Shown: positions 36,830 through 45,457 of the stretch, in pieces
How positions within the stretch are numbered: position 1 is the stretch's first letter
Layout: every line of letters begins with the position of its first letter
Source: Sinobacterium norvegicum
Lineage (GTDB): Bacteria; Pseudomonadota; Gammaproteobacteria; Pseudomonadales; Sinobacteriaceae
Length of the DNA stretch: 64,000 bases
Assembly: GCF_923077115.1 (NCBI RefSeq)
Contig: NZ_CAKLPX010000001.1
Location: forward strand, 1,735,565-1,799,564
Direction of reading: 5' to 3'
Translations under genes and position numbers: made by a program
The notes under the pieces: model-generated
What the model was told of the DNA's origin: nothing
Databases searched by the model: none
What the model saw: only the letters and a program-made list of their open reading frames with translations

Positions 36830-39336
36830 AATTAGATCGCCGACAATTTATTAAAGCCCAGGCTGCTGCCACTGCTGCTGCTGCCGCTGGCATTAGCATG
36901 TCCAGCCAAGCGAGCAACTTAATCACCAGCAGCAAAGACACCGAGCTTGAATGGAACAAAGCCCCCTGTCGCTTCTGCGGCACCGGCTGCTCTATTCAAG
37001 TCGCCACTAAACAGGGCAAGGTTGTCGCCACCCATGGCGATATTAAGGGCGAGGTTAACAAGGGGCTTAACTGCGTCAAAGGTTATTTCCTTTCGAAGAT
37101 CATGTACGGCAAAGACCGCCTAACCACACCGATGCTTCGCATGACAAACGGCAAGTACGATAAGAACGGTGAGTTTGCCAGCATCAGCTGGGATCAAGCC
37201 TTCGACATTATGGCCGAAAAGTGGAAGGCAACCCTTGCCGAGAAGGGCCCAGAAGGAATCGGCATGTTTGGTTCTGGTCAGTGGACCATCTACGAGGGCT
37301 ATGCTGCATCAAAATTAATGAAGGCCGGCTTCCGATCCAATAACATCGACCCGAACGCTCGACACTGCATGGCGTCAGCCGTTGTCGGCTTCATGCGCAC
37401 GTTTGGCATGGATGAGCCTATGGGCTGCTATGACGATTTAGAGGCCGCCGACCGCTTTGTGCTCTGGGGCTCTAACATGGCGGAAATGCACCCCATTCTA
37501 TGGAGCCGTATTACCGACACCCGCCTCAGCAAGCCCGATACTCGCGTGGCAGTATTATCAACCTATACACATCGCTCATTCGAGCTCGCTGATGTACCGG
37601 TGATCTTCGAACCACAGAGCGACCTCGCGATACTCAACTTCATCGCAAACTACATCATCCAAAACGACAAGGTCAATAAAGACTTCGTCAATAAACACAC
37701 CAGTTTCCGTATCGGTGTCACCGATATTGGCTATGGTTTAAGGCCGGATAACCCACTCGAGATGGCGGCCAAAAACGCGACCAATGCAGGTGACTCATCT
37801 GCAGGTAGCTTTGACGAATACGCGAAGTTCGTCAGCAGCTACACCGCCGAATCTGTTTCCAAGCTGTCCAAGGTACCGGTTGAGCAGCTCATCGAACTTG
37901 CCGAGATGTATGCTGACCCTGACCTAAAAGTGATGTCACTGTGGACCATGGGCGTCAATCAGCACACTCGCGGCGTCTGGTGTAACAACCTCATCTATAA
38001 CATCCACTTACTCACCGGTAAGATTGCTGAGCCCGGCAACAGCCCGTTTTCATTAACAGGCCAGCCATCAGCCTGCGGCACAGCGCGTGAAGTAGGTACA
38101 TTCTCACATCGTTTGCCAGCCGATATGGTTGTCGCCAACCCCAAGCACCGTGCAAAGGCAGAAGAGATCTGGAAATTACCTTCAGGGACAATTCCACCCA
38201 AGCCAGGCCTCCACGCTGTTGCTCAAAACCGCGCCCTAAAAGACGGTAAAATTAATGTCTACTGGGTACAGGTGAACAACAATATGCAAGCGGCAGCCAA
38301 CATTAACGAAGAAGGTTTGCCAGGCTATCGTAATCCTGACAACTTTATCGTTGTGTCAGATGCCTACCCTACCGTCACCTGCCAAGCAGCCGACTTGATT
38401 TTACCGACAGCCATGTGGGTAGAAAAAGAAGGTGGCTACGGTAATGCCGAGCGCAGAACCCAGCTGTGGCACCAATTAGTCGACGCTCCGGGTGAGTCGA
38501 AGTCTGATCTGTGGCAATTAGTCGAGTTCTCTAAACGCTTCACCACCGACGAGGTTTGGGATAAAGACATTCTTGCTGCCAACCCAGAGTACAAGGGAAA
38601 AACTCTCTACCAGGTACTATTTGAAAACGGCAACGTCGACAAATTCCCAATGAGCGACTTCAGTGAAAAGTATCCGGGCTATAACAACCCAGAGTCTGAG
38701 AAAGCTGGCTTCTACCTACAAAAAGGCCTGTTTGAAGAGTATGCCACCTTTGGCCGCGGCCACGCCCACGACCTAGCAATGTTCGACCATTACCATGAAG
38801 CAGATGTACGCGGCCTGCGCTGGCCTGTCGTCGACAGAAAAGAGACAAAGTGGCGCTATAAAGAAGGCTCTGACCCCTATGTTAAAGCCGGCTCGGACTT
38901 TGATTTCTACGGTAAACCTGATGGCAAGGCGGTGATCTGGTCACTGCCCTACGAGCCACCCGCAGAGGCGCCCGATGACGAGTATGATATGTGGCTGTGT
39001 ACTGGCCGCGTATTAGAACATTGGCACTCCGGCTCGATGACGCAGCGCGTACCAGAGCTTAATCGTGCCTTCCCAAATGCCGTTGTTTTCATGCACCCTG
39101 ATGATGCTACAAACAAGGGCTTACGTCGTGGAGACGAGGTCAAGGTTGTAACCAGACGGGGAGAGATTAAATCTCGAATAGAAACTCGCGGGAGAAACAA
39201 GCCGCCAATGGGCTTAGTTTATGTGCCCTGGTTTGATGCCAGCCAGCTAATCAATAAGTGTACACTTGATGCAACCGACCCGCTGTCCAAGCAGACGGAT
39301 TTCAAAAAGTGCGCCACTAAAATAGTTAAAGTGTAG
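36826..39336 (+). CDS. napA: Periplasmic nitrate reductase catalytic subunit
   Basis: NapA reduces nitrate to nitrite in the periplasm at a bis-molybdopterin guanine dinucleotide centre. The 836-residue precursor has a Tat signal ([11 protein letters not shown], cleavage near 30), a [4Fe-4S] site with Cys48, Cys51, Cys55 and Cys83 (CRFCGTGC and CVKG), and the molybdenum ligand Cys181 in [12 protein letters not shown]. The dinucleotide-binding C-terminal domain includes [16 protein letters not shown]. Electrons come from NapC through NapB. Length and all key residues are intact. Confidence 0.97.
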   Translation: MKLDRRQFIKAQAAATAAAAAGISMSSQASNLITSSKDTELEWNKAPCRFCGTGCSIQVATKQGKVVATHGDIKGEVNKGLNCVKGYFLSKIMYGKDRLTTPMLRMTNGKYDKNGEFASISWDQAFDIMAEKWKATLAEKGPEGIGMFGSGQWTIYEGYAASKLMKAGFRSNNIDPNARHCMASAVVGFMRTFGMDEPMGCYDDLEAADRFVLWGSNMAEMHPILWSRITDTRLSKPDTRVAVLSTYTHRSFELADVPVIFEPQSDLAILNFIANYIIQNDKVNKDFVNKHTSFRIGVTDIGYGLRPDNPLEMAAKNATNAGDSSAGSFDEYAKFVSSYTAESVSKLSKVPVEQLIELAEMYADPDLKVMSLWTMGVNQHTRGVWCNNLIYNIHLLTGKIAEPGNSPFSLTGQPSACGTAREVGTFSHRLPADMVVANPKHRAKAEEIWKLPSGTIPPKPGLHAVAQNRALKDGKINVYWVQVNNNMQAAANINEEGLPGYRNPDNFIVVSDAYPTVTCQAADLILPTAMWVEKEGGYGNAERRTQLWHQLVDAPGESKSDLWQLVEFSKRFTTDEVWDKDILAANPEYKGKTLYQVLFENGNVDKFPMSDFSEKYPGYNNPESEKAGFYLQKGLFEEYATFGRGHAHDLAMFDHYHEADVRGLRWPVVDRKETKWRYKEGSDPYVKAGSDFDFYGKPDGKAVIWSLPYEPPAEAPDDEYDMWLCTGRVLEHWHSGSMTQRVPELNRAFPNAVVFMHPDDATNKGLRRGDEVKVVTRRGEIKSRIETRGRNKPPMGLVYVPWFDASQLINKCTLDATDPLSKQTDFKKCATKIVKV

Positions 39337-39346
39337 GGAGACAAAA

Positions 39347-39784
39347 ATGAGAAAGCTTATAATTTTGACCTTTGTTGCCCTATGCAGCGCAATGGCTATC
39401 GCTGAAACAGCAACACTACGTTCTGTACCGATAGATCAAGAGGCAACGCCTCCTGTTACCCCGAAAGTGGTGAATGGCGATGTAAAGCAGGTACGAAACT
39501 ACCCCATGCAGCCGCCAATCATCCCTCACCGAGTAGACGGCTATCAAACTGATATTTACGCTAACAAATGTCTTTCATGCCACTCTCGCAAACGGACAGG
39601 TGAATCAATGGCTCCCATGGTCAGCGTCACTCACTATATGGATAGAGCTGGTAATTTTAAGGCCGATGTTTCACCGGCTAGATATTTCTGTCTCCAGTGC
39701 CACGTCATTCAGGAAGATGTTCCAGCAGCCGTTGAAAACACCTTTACTGATATGGATGACCTGGTTCAACAGGGAGCTGAGTAA
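39347..39784 (+). CDS. napB: Periplasmic nitrate reductase dihaem cytochrome NapB
   Basis: NapB is the small electron-transfer partner of NapA. The 145-residue precursor has a Sec signal (about 1-19, ending AIA) and two CXXCH haem sites, Cys75-His79 and Cys115-His119. Axial His candidates lie at HRVDGY (about 61) and SVTHYMD (about 96). It follows napA after 10 bases with GGGAG as ribosome site, and its stop overlaps the napC start by one base. Confidence 0.95.
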   Translation: MRKLIILTFVALCSAMAIAETATLRSVPIDQEATPPVTPKVVNGDVKQVRNYPMQPPIIPHRVDGYQTDIYANKCLSCHSRKRTGESMAPMVSVTHYMDRAGNFKADVSPARYFCLQCHVIQEDVPAAVENTFTDMDDLVQQGAE

Positions 39785-40371
39785 TGATTGATAGAATCAA
39801 ACGAAACTGGAAAATATTTTGGCGCCCTGCCAGACACTTCAGTTTCGGTATTATTATTATCGGTGGTTTTATTGCCGGCATTATATTCTGGGGTGGCTTC
39901 AACACCGCACTAGAATTCAGTAGTACCGAGAAGTTCTGCACCGGCTGTCACGAGATGGAAGCCAACGTCTTTGAGGAGCTTAAATCGACCATTCACTATT
40001 CTAACCGCTCCGGTGTCAGAGCCAAGTGTTCTGACTGCCACGTGCCCCATAATTGGACCGATAAAATGGCGCGTAAGATGCAAGCTTCGAAAGAGGTTTG
40101 GGGGAAAATTTTTGGCACTATCGATACCCGTGAGAAATTCCTCAAGCATCGTCGTCAGCTAGCTGAAAATGAATGGAGACGGATGAAGGCCAATGACTCG
40201 CTCGAGTGTCGTAACTGTCACGAGTTCGACTCTATGGACTTTACTCGCCAAAGTCAGCGGGCAGCCAAACAGCACTCCACCGCCCTTGCTGGCGGCGAGA
40301 AGACCTGTATCGACTGCCACAAGGGTATTGCTCACCAGCTGCCCAATATGCACGGAGTCGAAGGCTGGTAA
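39784..40371 (+). CDS. napC: Tetrahaem quinol dehydrogenase NapC
   Basis: NapC is a membrane-anchored NapC/NirT-family cytochrome that oxidises quinol and passes electrons to NapAB. The 195-residue protein has one N-terminal membrane helix (about 20-42) and four CXXCH haem sites (Cys52-His56, Cys82-His86, Cys142-His146, Cys175-His179). It ends the napEFDABC operon, which has no napG or napH, and is followed by a strong terminator. Confidence 0.95.
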   Translation: MIDRIKRNWKIFWRPARHFSFGIIIIGGFIAGIIFWGGFNTALEFSSTEKFCTGCHEMEANVFEELKSTIHYSNRSGVRAKCSDCHVPHNWTDKMARKMQASKEVWGKIFGTIDTREKFLKHRRQLAENEWRRMKANDSLECRNCHEFDSMDFTRQSQRAAKQHSTALAGGEKTCIDCHKGIAHQLPNMHGVEGW

Positions 40372-40385
40372 CGATTTCTGCTTTT

Positions 40386-40415
40386 AAAAAAACAGGCCTT
40401 TGGCCTGTTTTTTTT
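40386..40415 (+). terminator. Rho-independent terminator of the nap operon
   Basis: A 13-bp stem (40386-40398 with 40402-40414, core ACAGGCC/GGCCTGT) closes a TTT loop and ends in a run of eight T residues. It begins 15 bases after the napC stop. The A-run on the left could also let it work on the other strand. Confidence 0.95.
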
Positions 40416-40521
40416 GCCTTTTATTCCGCCACATCGTTCGCTCTGCCAAATATCTCTTCTCCTCTCTACAGCGGTAACGTACAGTATCCTGCCATCTTCC
40501 CCCTCTATCTGCTGAAAATTT

Positions 40522-41736
40522 ATGCCAGACAATCAAACAATCCTGTCTGAACGGCTTATTATTTGGTTAGTTGCCGCCGTGCAATTTCTCAATATTGTCG
40601 ATTTCATGATGATTATGCCACTGGGACCTGACCTAGCCACGGCATTGGATATTGCCCCCAGTGATATCGCCTCAATTACCGCCGCCTACACTTTTGCCGC
40701 CGCGATATCGGCCATCGTCAGCGCCAAAAAGATTGATCAATTTTCCCGCAAGCCAGCCCTACTTTTTTTCATTCTAGGACTAAGCAGCGCAACGATGATT
40801 GCCTCATTGGCACACACTGGCACTCAGCTATTACTCTGCCGCGTCTTAGCAGGCTGCTTTGCTGGCCCAGCCACCTCGGTTGCCTTTTCTTTGTTGATCG
40901 ACAACATCCCCGAAGAGAGAAGAGGGCGGGCAATGGGCAAAGTCATGGGGGCCTTCTCGGTCGCTGCTGTCGCCGGTGTTCCAATTGGCATGCAGCTGAC
41001 TATCTGGTTTAGCTGGCAGGCACCCTTCATTACCATTGGCTGCTCTGGTCTAGTGGTGTTATTTATTATTTTATTAAAACTGCCACCCCAGCCTGCTAAG
41101 AATATTACTGGCAACAGCATCTCAATCACCAGACTACTGTCACAACCTGCAATTCGCAGCAGCTATTTGATGACTGCGGGGGCAATGTTCGCAGGCTTTC
41201 TGTTGATTCCTAACTTCTCTGCCTATTTTCAATATAACCTCGGCTACCCCCATGACAGTATCGGCACACTATACTTAACCGGCGGTATCGGTAGTTTTTT
41301 TGCGATGAGACTATCGGGGCACATGGTCGACCGATTTGGCTCCACACCGGTGGGCTGGTTTGCCTGGGTGCTGTCTGCTGGCACAATACTCATCAGCCTG
41401 GTACTCCATCAGCCTATACCGTTACTGCTGTTTTTCATCCTATTCATGTCGGCCAATGGCGCCCGTAACGTAGCGATACAGGCACTGGCCAGCAAGGTTC
41501 CTCCAGCCTCGATGCGAGGCGCCTATATGTCACTGCAGTCAGCGACACGCCATCTATCCACCGGTGGTGCCGCCCTGCTTTCCAGCCAAATACTCACCAC
41601 GGCGGATAATGGCAGCCTTATCGACTTTAACTACTTGGCAGCAATCACTATAGCGGTATCGTTACTGGTACCTGTTAGTATGATAATCACCCAACAAAGA
41701 ATGCAACTGGTTCACCATGAAAAAAATCCATCCTAG
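40522..41736 (+). CDS. Major facilitator superfamily transporter
   Basis: This 404-residue MFS protein has about 12 membrane helices. It resembles the DHA1 drug:H+ antiporter group: an acidic residue in helix 1 (VDFMMIMPLGP), the motif A region with KKIDQFSRKPAL between helices 2 and 3, and the EERRGRAMGKVMG loop. Substrate is unknown. The start at 40522 is an ATG without a strong ribosome site. The last 20 bases overlap the PNPOx-like gene, so the two are probably co-expressed. Confidence 0.85.
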   Translation: MPDNQTILSERLIIWLVAAVQFLNIVDFMMIMPLGPDLATALDIAPSDIASITAAYTFAAAISAIVSAKKIDQFSRKPALLFFILGLSSATMIASLAHTGTQLLLCRVLAGCFAGPATSVAFSLLIDNIPEERRGRAMGKVMGAFSVAAVAGVPIGMQLTIWFSWQAPFITIGCSGLVVLFIILLKLPPQPAKNITGNSISITRLLSQPAIRSSYLMTAGAMFAGFLLIPNFSAYFQYNLGYPHDSIGTLYLTGGIGSFFAMRLSGHMVDRFGSTPVGWFAWVLSAGTILISLVLHQPIPLLLFFILFMSANGARNVAIQALASKVPPASMRGAYMSLQSATRHLSTGGAALLSSQILTTADNGSLIDFNYLAAITIAVSLLVPVSMIITQQRMQLVHHEKNPS

Positions 41737-42103
41737 CCTAAAGAAACGCGATTACCTCAGTTTTACAACCTTTCGAAAAGTGGGTACCGCTGTATCCACT
41801 CCTGTCTGGTTTGCTGGTGATAACGACACTTATTATATCTTTTCCGCCGCCGATGCAGGAAAGGTTAAACGGCTGAAAAATAGCCCCAAGGCGACAGTTG
41901 CCGCTTGCGACTTCAAGGGCAGTGTTGATGGTGAGCTTGTTGCAGGGCAGGCTGTGATTCTGGAACATCAACAAGATATTGCGCTGGCGCTGGCCGCGTT
42001 GCAGACCAAATATGGCTGGAAAATGACGCTGACCAACCTGTTGTCACGATTGACAGGTAAATACCACAAACGCAGCTATATTCGTTTTATTGCCACGCTA
42101 TAA
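41717..42103 (+). CDS. Pyridoxamine-phosphate-oxidase-like flavin/deazaflavin protein
   Basis: A 128-residue split-barrel protein of the PNPOx-like superfamily, similar to the group often labelled PPOX class F420-dependent (Rv2061-like). Features are LSFTTFRKVGTAVSTPVWFA, the YYIFSAADAGKVKRLKNSP segment and C-terminal YIRF. F420 synthesis genes are not in view, so FMN, haem or another cofactor is equally possible. It overlaps the MFS gene upstream, which hints that the pair handles one compound by modification and export, but this is inference only. Confidence 0.75.
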   Translation: MKKIHPSLKKRDYLSFTTFRKVGTAVSTPVWFAGDNDTYYIFSAADAGKVKRLKNSPKATVAACDFKGSVDGELVAGQAVILEHQQDIALALAALQTKYGWKMTLTNLLSRLTGKYHKRSYIRFIATL

Positions 42104-42134
42104 CACAGCTAGGCAGCAGCCTATATCGATGTAT

Positions 42135-43013
42135 TTATTCCTTGGCGGCGGCCTGCAGTAATTGGGCAAAGCCCATTTTTGCCAGTTGTTGCAACTGCGC
42201 TCTGCTATCTAACATTATCGCACCTGCATATGCCAAGGCATTGACCGCTATCCCCTCTACCTCTGGCTGTTTTCTGGGGACCAACCACAGCCAACTTTTA
42301 CTCATAAGTAAATTATATGGCGGCAGCCAACCGTTTAAATCGACGATGAGACTTAGCCTTGCGACCATGCGGAGATAATTTTGATAGGCAAAATTACCAC
42401 GCTCTGACACCGAGCCATGCTCGGGCAGCCTCACCGCTAAATGCGGGTAAGGGAACCCCTCAACACAACCGATACTGTCACCAAGCTTGCTTTGATTTAG
42501 AATACCCTCAAAGGCGAAATCGCCGCTGTCAGATAACGGAGAACTGATAATCTGTAGGTGTTTATGATTAACACTGGCACCCGATAACTCCGAAGAATTG
42601 TAAAATGCCAAGCCGCCGACATTAGACAACATAAAGCTCAGCGAGAAGAAGTCGGCCGGCGTCAGCGGCACAGACTGATCCTCTTCCTCTTTCGCGACCA
42701 TCAATAAATGCCTGGGCATAACATTGAATTTATTCAATAAACAAACATGCGAAGCCGAGATATCGCCCACATAGAGAGATGGATTATACGGTAGAAAGGG
42801 ATTGTCTGCTTTGTTAGTCGTCGCCTTGTTTGTTTGCTGTTTACGCAGGCGCGCCATCAGCGGTAGGCCGCAGGACTGAGCCATGGCGCCAGCCGTCGCA
42901 ATTGTTTGCAGAGCACCACTGGTCTCAGCAACCTCTATGCTGTGTTCAATACGCCGATTGATATTATCCCTACTGAGCTGATAAAAGCCTTCAGTATCAA
43001 CTGTTGCCATCAT
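42135..43013 (-). CDS. ATP adenylyltransferase / Ap4A phosphorylase family protein
   Basis: The product resembles Ap4A phosphorylases, which split Ap4A with phosphate into ATP and ADP through a histidine-linked AMP intermediate. The HIT-type active-site sequence is visible as ASVNHKHLQII. Other conserved parts are NPFLPYNPSLYVGDIS, KFNVMPRHLLMV and the C-terminal NGWLPPYNLLMSKSWLWLVPR. The open frame extends to 43202, but the first 63 codons show no family character and the pair of ATGs at 43013/43010 gives about 293 residues, the normal size. The gene is divergent from cmoA. Confidence 0.85.
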   Translation of the reverse strand: MMATVDTEGFYQLSRDNINRRIEHSIEVAETSGALQTIATAGAMAQSCGLPLMARLRKQQTNKATTNKADNPFLPYNPSLYVGDISASHVCLLNKFNVMPRHLLMVAKEEEDQSVPLTPADFFSLSFMLSNVGGLAFYNSSELSGASVNHKHLQIISSPLSDSGDFAFEGILNQSKLGDSIGCVEGFPYPHLAVRLPEHGSVSERGNFAYQNYLRMVARLSLIVDLNGWLPPYNLLMSKSWLWLVPRKQPEVEGIAVNALAYAGAIMLDSRAQLQQLAKMGFAQLLQAAAKE

Positions 43014-43247
43014 AAACAAACTGCTGTTGTTATTTTTTTTATTAGTATCGCATTGCAACAGGGAATAATCGACAATAATCTGTACCCGCCGCCTGAGACC
43101 AAGGCATTTCATAGTCAAATAGGCATGACGCTTTCTCGAGACGACGACTCCACAACTGCAGCCAAAAAATGTACAATCCGGCCATCTCCACTCTATTGCC
43201 ACTCAGTTGCTAAGCTGAATGTGCTTATCTCGTTTTGGTAAAAACCG

Positions 43248-43979
43248 ATGACCAATAAAATTGATCAAATATATGCCGATACCACCGGTAGACCCGCCGA
43301 CTTTCGCTTTGACGACAAGGTTGCCCAGGTCTTTGCCGATATGATTAGCCGCTCGGTACCCGGCTACGGGCTGACCTTGGATATGATCGGCGTCATCGCC
43401 AAGCATTATGTCACCAACAATAGCCACTGCTATGATCTGGGCTGCTCTCTTGGTGCCTCAACCCTGGCCATCAGACACAATATTGAAGCAGTCGACAGCA
43501 CTATCATCGCCGTCGATAACTCGCCTGCGATGATTGAACAGTGTCGCGCCAACCTGGAATCCAGCCAATCTCTGACACCGGTTGATTTAAGGGCAGAAGA
43601 TATTCTTGCAACCACCTTCGATAACGCCTCTCTCGTGACGATGAATTTTACCCTACAGTTCATTGCCAGCGAACAACGGCTTGCGCTATTAAGTCGAATT
43701 GCCGACGGCATGAATACTGGAGGCGCACTGGTCTTGTCTGAAAAAATTGCCCTGCCCGGCAGTATGGAGCAGGCCTTAATGACTGACCTGCACCATGATT
43801 TCAAGGCCGCCATGGGTTACAGCCAGCTAGAGATTGCGCAGAAACGTCAGTCGATCGAGAATGTGCTGATCCCCGATACCATTGAAAGCCATAAAGAGCG
43901 GTTACATGAAGCCGGTTTCTCACAGGTGCATGTTTGGTTTCAATGCTTTAACTTCATTTCTTTACTGGCAATCAAATGA
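43248..43979 (+). CDS. cmoA: Carboxy-S-adenosyl-L-methionine synthase
   Basis: CmoA converts SAM and prephenate to carboxy-SAM, the donor for the wobble uridine modification cmo5U34. The 243-residue Rossmann methyltransferase-like protein shows RPADFRFDDKVAQVFADMI, SAM motif CYDLGCSLGASTLA, VDNSPAMIEQC and MNFTLQFI, and ends WFQCFNFISLLAIK. The stop overlaps the cmoB start by four bases. Confidence 0.95.
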   Translation: MTNKIDQIYADTTGRPADFRFDDKVAQVFADMISRSVPGYGLTLDMIGVIAKHYVTNNSHCYDLGCSLGASTLAIRHNIEAVDSTIIAVDNSPAMIEQCRANLESSQSLTPVDLRAEDILATTFDNASLVTMNFTLQFIASEQRLALLSRIADGMNTGGALVLSEKIALPGSMEQALMTDLHHDFKAAMGYSQLEIAQKRQSIENVLIPDTIESHKERLHEAGFSQVHVWFQCFNFISLLAIK

Positions 43980-44950
43980 TCAATTTTGACGAGTTCTTCC
44001 GCCAATTGGCCGATAGCGATCACCCCCTGCACCCCTTTGCTGAGCAAATCAATACAACCATTAACAGCATCTACACCCCCTATAGCCACGGCGATGAAAT
44101 CAGCTGGCAGCAGGCGATTGAACAACTGCCCGAGCTCAGCACCGAATCCACAGATCTCAATAGCTCTGCAGTTACCGCCCGCGGCGCTGTCTCAGAGAAC
44201 CAGCAACAGCAGCTCCATAAGGCACTGATGGGGCTACATCCATGGCGCAAAGGACCATTTGACCTGTTTGATGTTTACATCGACACGGAATGGCGTTCCG
44301 ATTGGAAATGGCAACGGGTCGCTGCCCATCTTGGCAGTTTGAGGTATAAGAATATTTTAGATGTGGGCTGTGGCAGCGGGTATCACTGCCTCAGAATGGC
44401 TGGCGCAGGCGCTAATACTGTGGTTGGTATTGATCCATCACTTAAATTTCTCTATCAATTTAAAGCCATAAATTACTATACACAAGCCAATAACGTTCAC
44501 TTGCTGCCGCTGAAAAGTGAACAGTTACCCTACCGTATGCAGTGCTTTGATACCGTCTTCTCGATGGGTGTACTCTACCATCGTAAAAGCCCATTTGAGC
44601 ACTTAGAAGAGCTCAAATATACACTCAAACCCGGTGGCCAATTAGTACTTGAAACCTTGGTCGTCGATGGTGGACTTCATACCGTACTCGTCCCGGATGA
44701 CCGCTATGCGCAAATGCGCAATGTATGGTTTTTGCCCAGCTGTGATGAACTACTGCGTTGGGTTGAGCGAGCAGGCTTCATCAACGCCAAGGTAGTCGAT
44801 GTCGATACCACCAAGCTTGAAGAGCAACGCTCCACCGACTGGATGAATTACCAGTCGTTACAGGATTTTCTCGACCCTAACGATCACGCCAAGACAGTTG
44901 AAGGCTATCAGGCCCCCACTAGGGCGACCATTATTGCGACAAGAAAGTGA
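43976..44950 (+). CDS. cmoB: tRNA U34 carboxymethyltransferase
   Basis: CmoB transfers the carboxymethyl group of carboxy-SAM to ho5U34 of tRNAs. The protein is 324 residues. Family features are GRKGPFDLFD-like WRKGPFDLFDVYIDTEWRSD, the SAM motif ILDVGCGSGYHCLRMAGAGA, VGIDPSLKFLYQF and SMGVLYHRKSPFEHL. It is translationally coupled to cmoA. Confidence 0.96.
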   Translation: MINFDEFFRQLADSDHPLHPFAEQINTTINSIYTPYSHGDEISWQQAIEQLPELSTESTDLNSSAVTARGAVSENQQQQLHKALMGLHPWRKGPFDLFDVYIDTEWRSDWKWQRVAAHLGSLRYKNILDVGCGSGYHCLRMAGAGANTVVGIDPSLKFLYQFKAINYYTQANNVHLLPLKSEQLPYRMQCFDTVFSMGVLYHRKSPFEHLEELKYTLKPGGQLVLETLVVDGGLHTVLVPDDRYAQMRNVWFLPSCDELLRWVERAGFINAKVVDVDTTKLEEQRSTDWMNYQSLQDFLDPNDHAKTVEGYQAPTRATIIATRK

Positions 44951-44959
44951 TTAACTGAT

Positions 44960-44984
44960 GCAGTAGCGCATACTGCTGCTTTTC
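44960..44984 (+). terminator. Putative terminator of cmoAB
   Basis: GCAGTA (44960-44965) pairs with TACTGC (44971-44976) around GCGCA, followed by a T-rich stretch (TGCTTTTCT). It begins nine bases after the cmoB stop. The stem is short, so strength is uncertain. Confidence 0.5.
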
Positions 44985-45147
44985 TGTACACCCTCCTAAA
45001 GCCACCCTATTGCTCGCCGAAGAGCAGTCACCCCAAGGTTATGCACAGAATTACCCACTGATTCTGTGCATGGCTTTACGCAATTTTGACTGTTCGATAT
45101 TTAATCAACTTTGTTTGCCTCGCCGATTTCACTCTGGTAGGGTGTTA
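44985..45147. other. Non-coding stretch downstream of cmoAB
   Basis: Together with the two small ORFs that follow, this belongs to a roughly 500-base region between cmoB and pldA with no known gene. Its only clear structure is the inverted repeat at 45041-45071. A frame from 45010 is open but begins with TTG and has no recognisable family. Confidence 0.5.
45041..45071. repeat. Perfect 11-base inverted repeat
   Basis: ATGCACAGAAT (45041-45051) and ATTCTGTGCAT (45061-45071) are exact complements around a nine-base spacer. No T-run follows. The left arm lies within TTATGCACA, which fits the DnaA-box consensus TTATNCACA, but the right arm does not. It could be an operator or an RNA hairpin. Confidence 0.5.
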
Positions 45148-45345
45148 ATGAAGTCATTTATTAACACTGTGTGTAAAAAAACAAAATCAAACCGCAGCGT
45201 GATCAATGGCCTGAGCCAGCAATGGTTCAGCGACAGTTTTTTTGAAGTTTTACCAGGGATACGTAGACTCGTATCAGCTAATTATTCAGTTGTAGCCAGC
45301 CATATCGATCACAATAACTTTATTGTTTTAATATCGCCGGCCTAA
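45148..45345 (+). CDS. Hypothetical small basic protein
   Basis: A 65-residue ORF beginning MKSFINTVCKKTKSN with AGGG five bases before the ATG. The first third is basic and the end is hydrophobic (HIDHNNFIVLISPA). No family is recognised and no membrane segment is clear. It lies in the otherwise empty region between cmoAB and pldA, upstream of another tiny ORF. It could be chance; the ribosome site is the main support. Confidence 0.3.
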   Translation: MKSFINTVCKKTKSNRSVINGLSQQWFSDSFFEVLPGIRRLVSANYSVVASHIDHNNFIVLISPA

Positions 45346-45363
45346 GCAGTGAGGAAAAGCACC

Positions 45364-45456
45364 ATGAAACATCAACACGGTTCTATCGCCATCAATATAT
45401 CGGCGCTGCTCTTTCTAGTCGCCCTCAGCAGTGTCTGGGCTCAGGCCTTCTTTTGA
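45364..45456 (+). CDS. Possible 30-residue secreted or membrane microprotein
   Basis: A 30-codon ORF (MKHQHGSIAIN, then ISALLFLVALSSVWAQAFF) preceded by GAGG at a suitable distance (about nine bases from the ATG). It reads like a signal peptide or single membrane helix with a possible cleavage site after VWA. It ends one base before the pldA stop on the other strand. No homologue is recognised. Confidence 0.4.
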   Translation: MKHQHGSIAINISALLFLVALSSVWAQAFF

Positions 45457-45457
45457 A

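Noticed and set aside
43014..43202. 63-codon N-terminal extension of the Ap4A phosphorylase-like gene
   Set aside because: Cys/Arg-rich sequence without family resemblance, running into the cmoA promoter region; the ATG pair at 43013/43010 gives the normal length.
45010..45147. TTG-initiated upstream part of the small ORF ending at 45345
   Set aside because: It reads through the inverted repeat at 45041-45071, has no ribosome site, and the internal ATG at 45148 is better placed.
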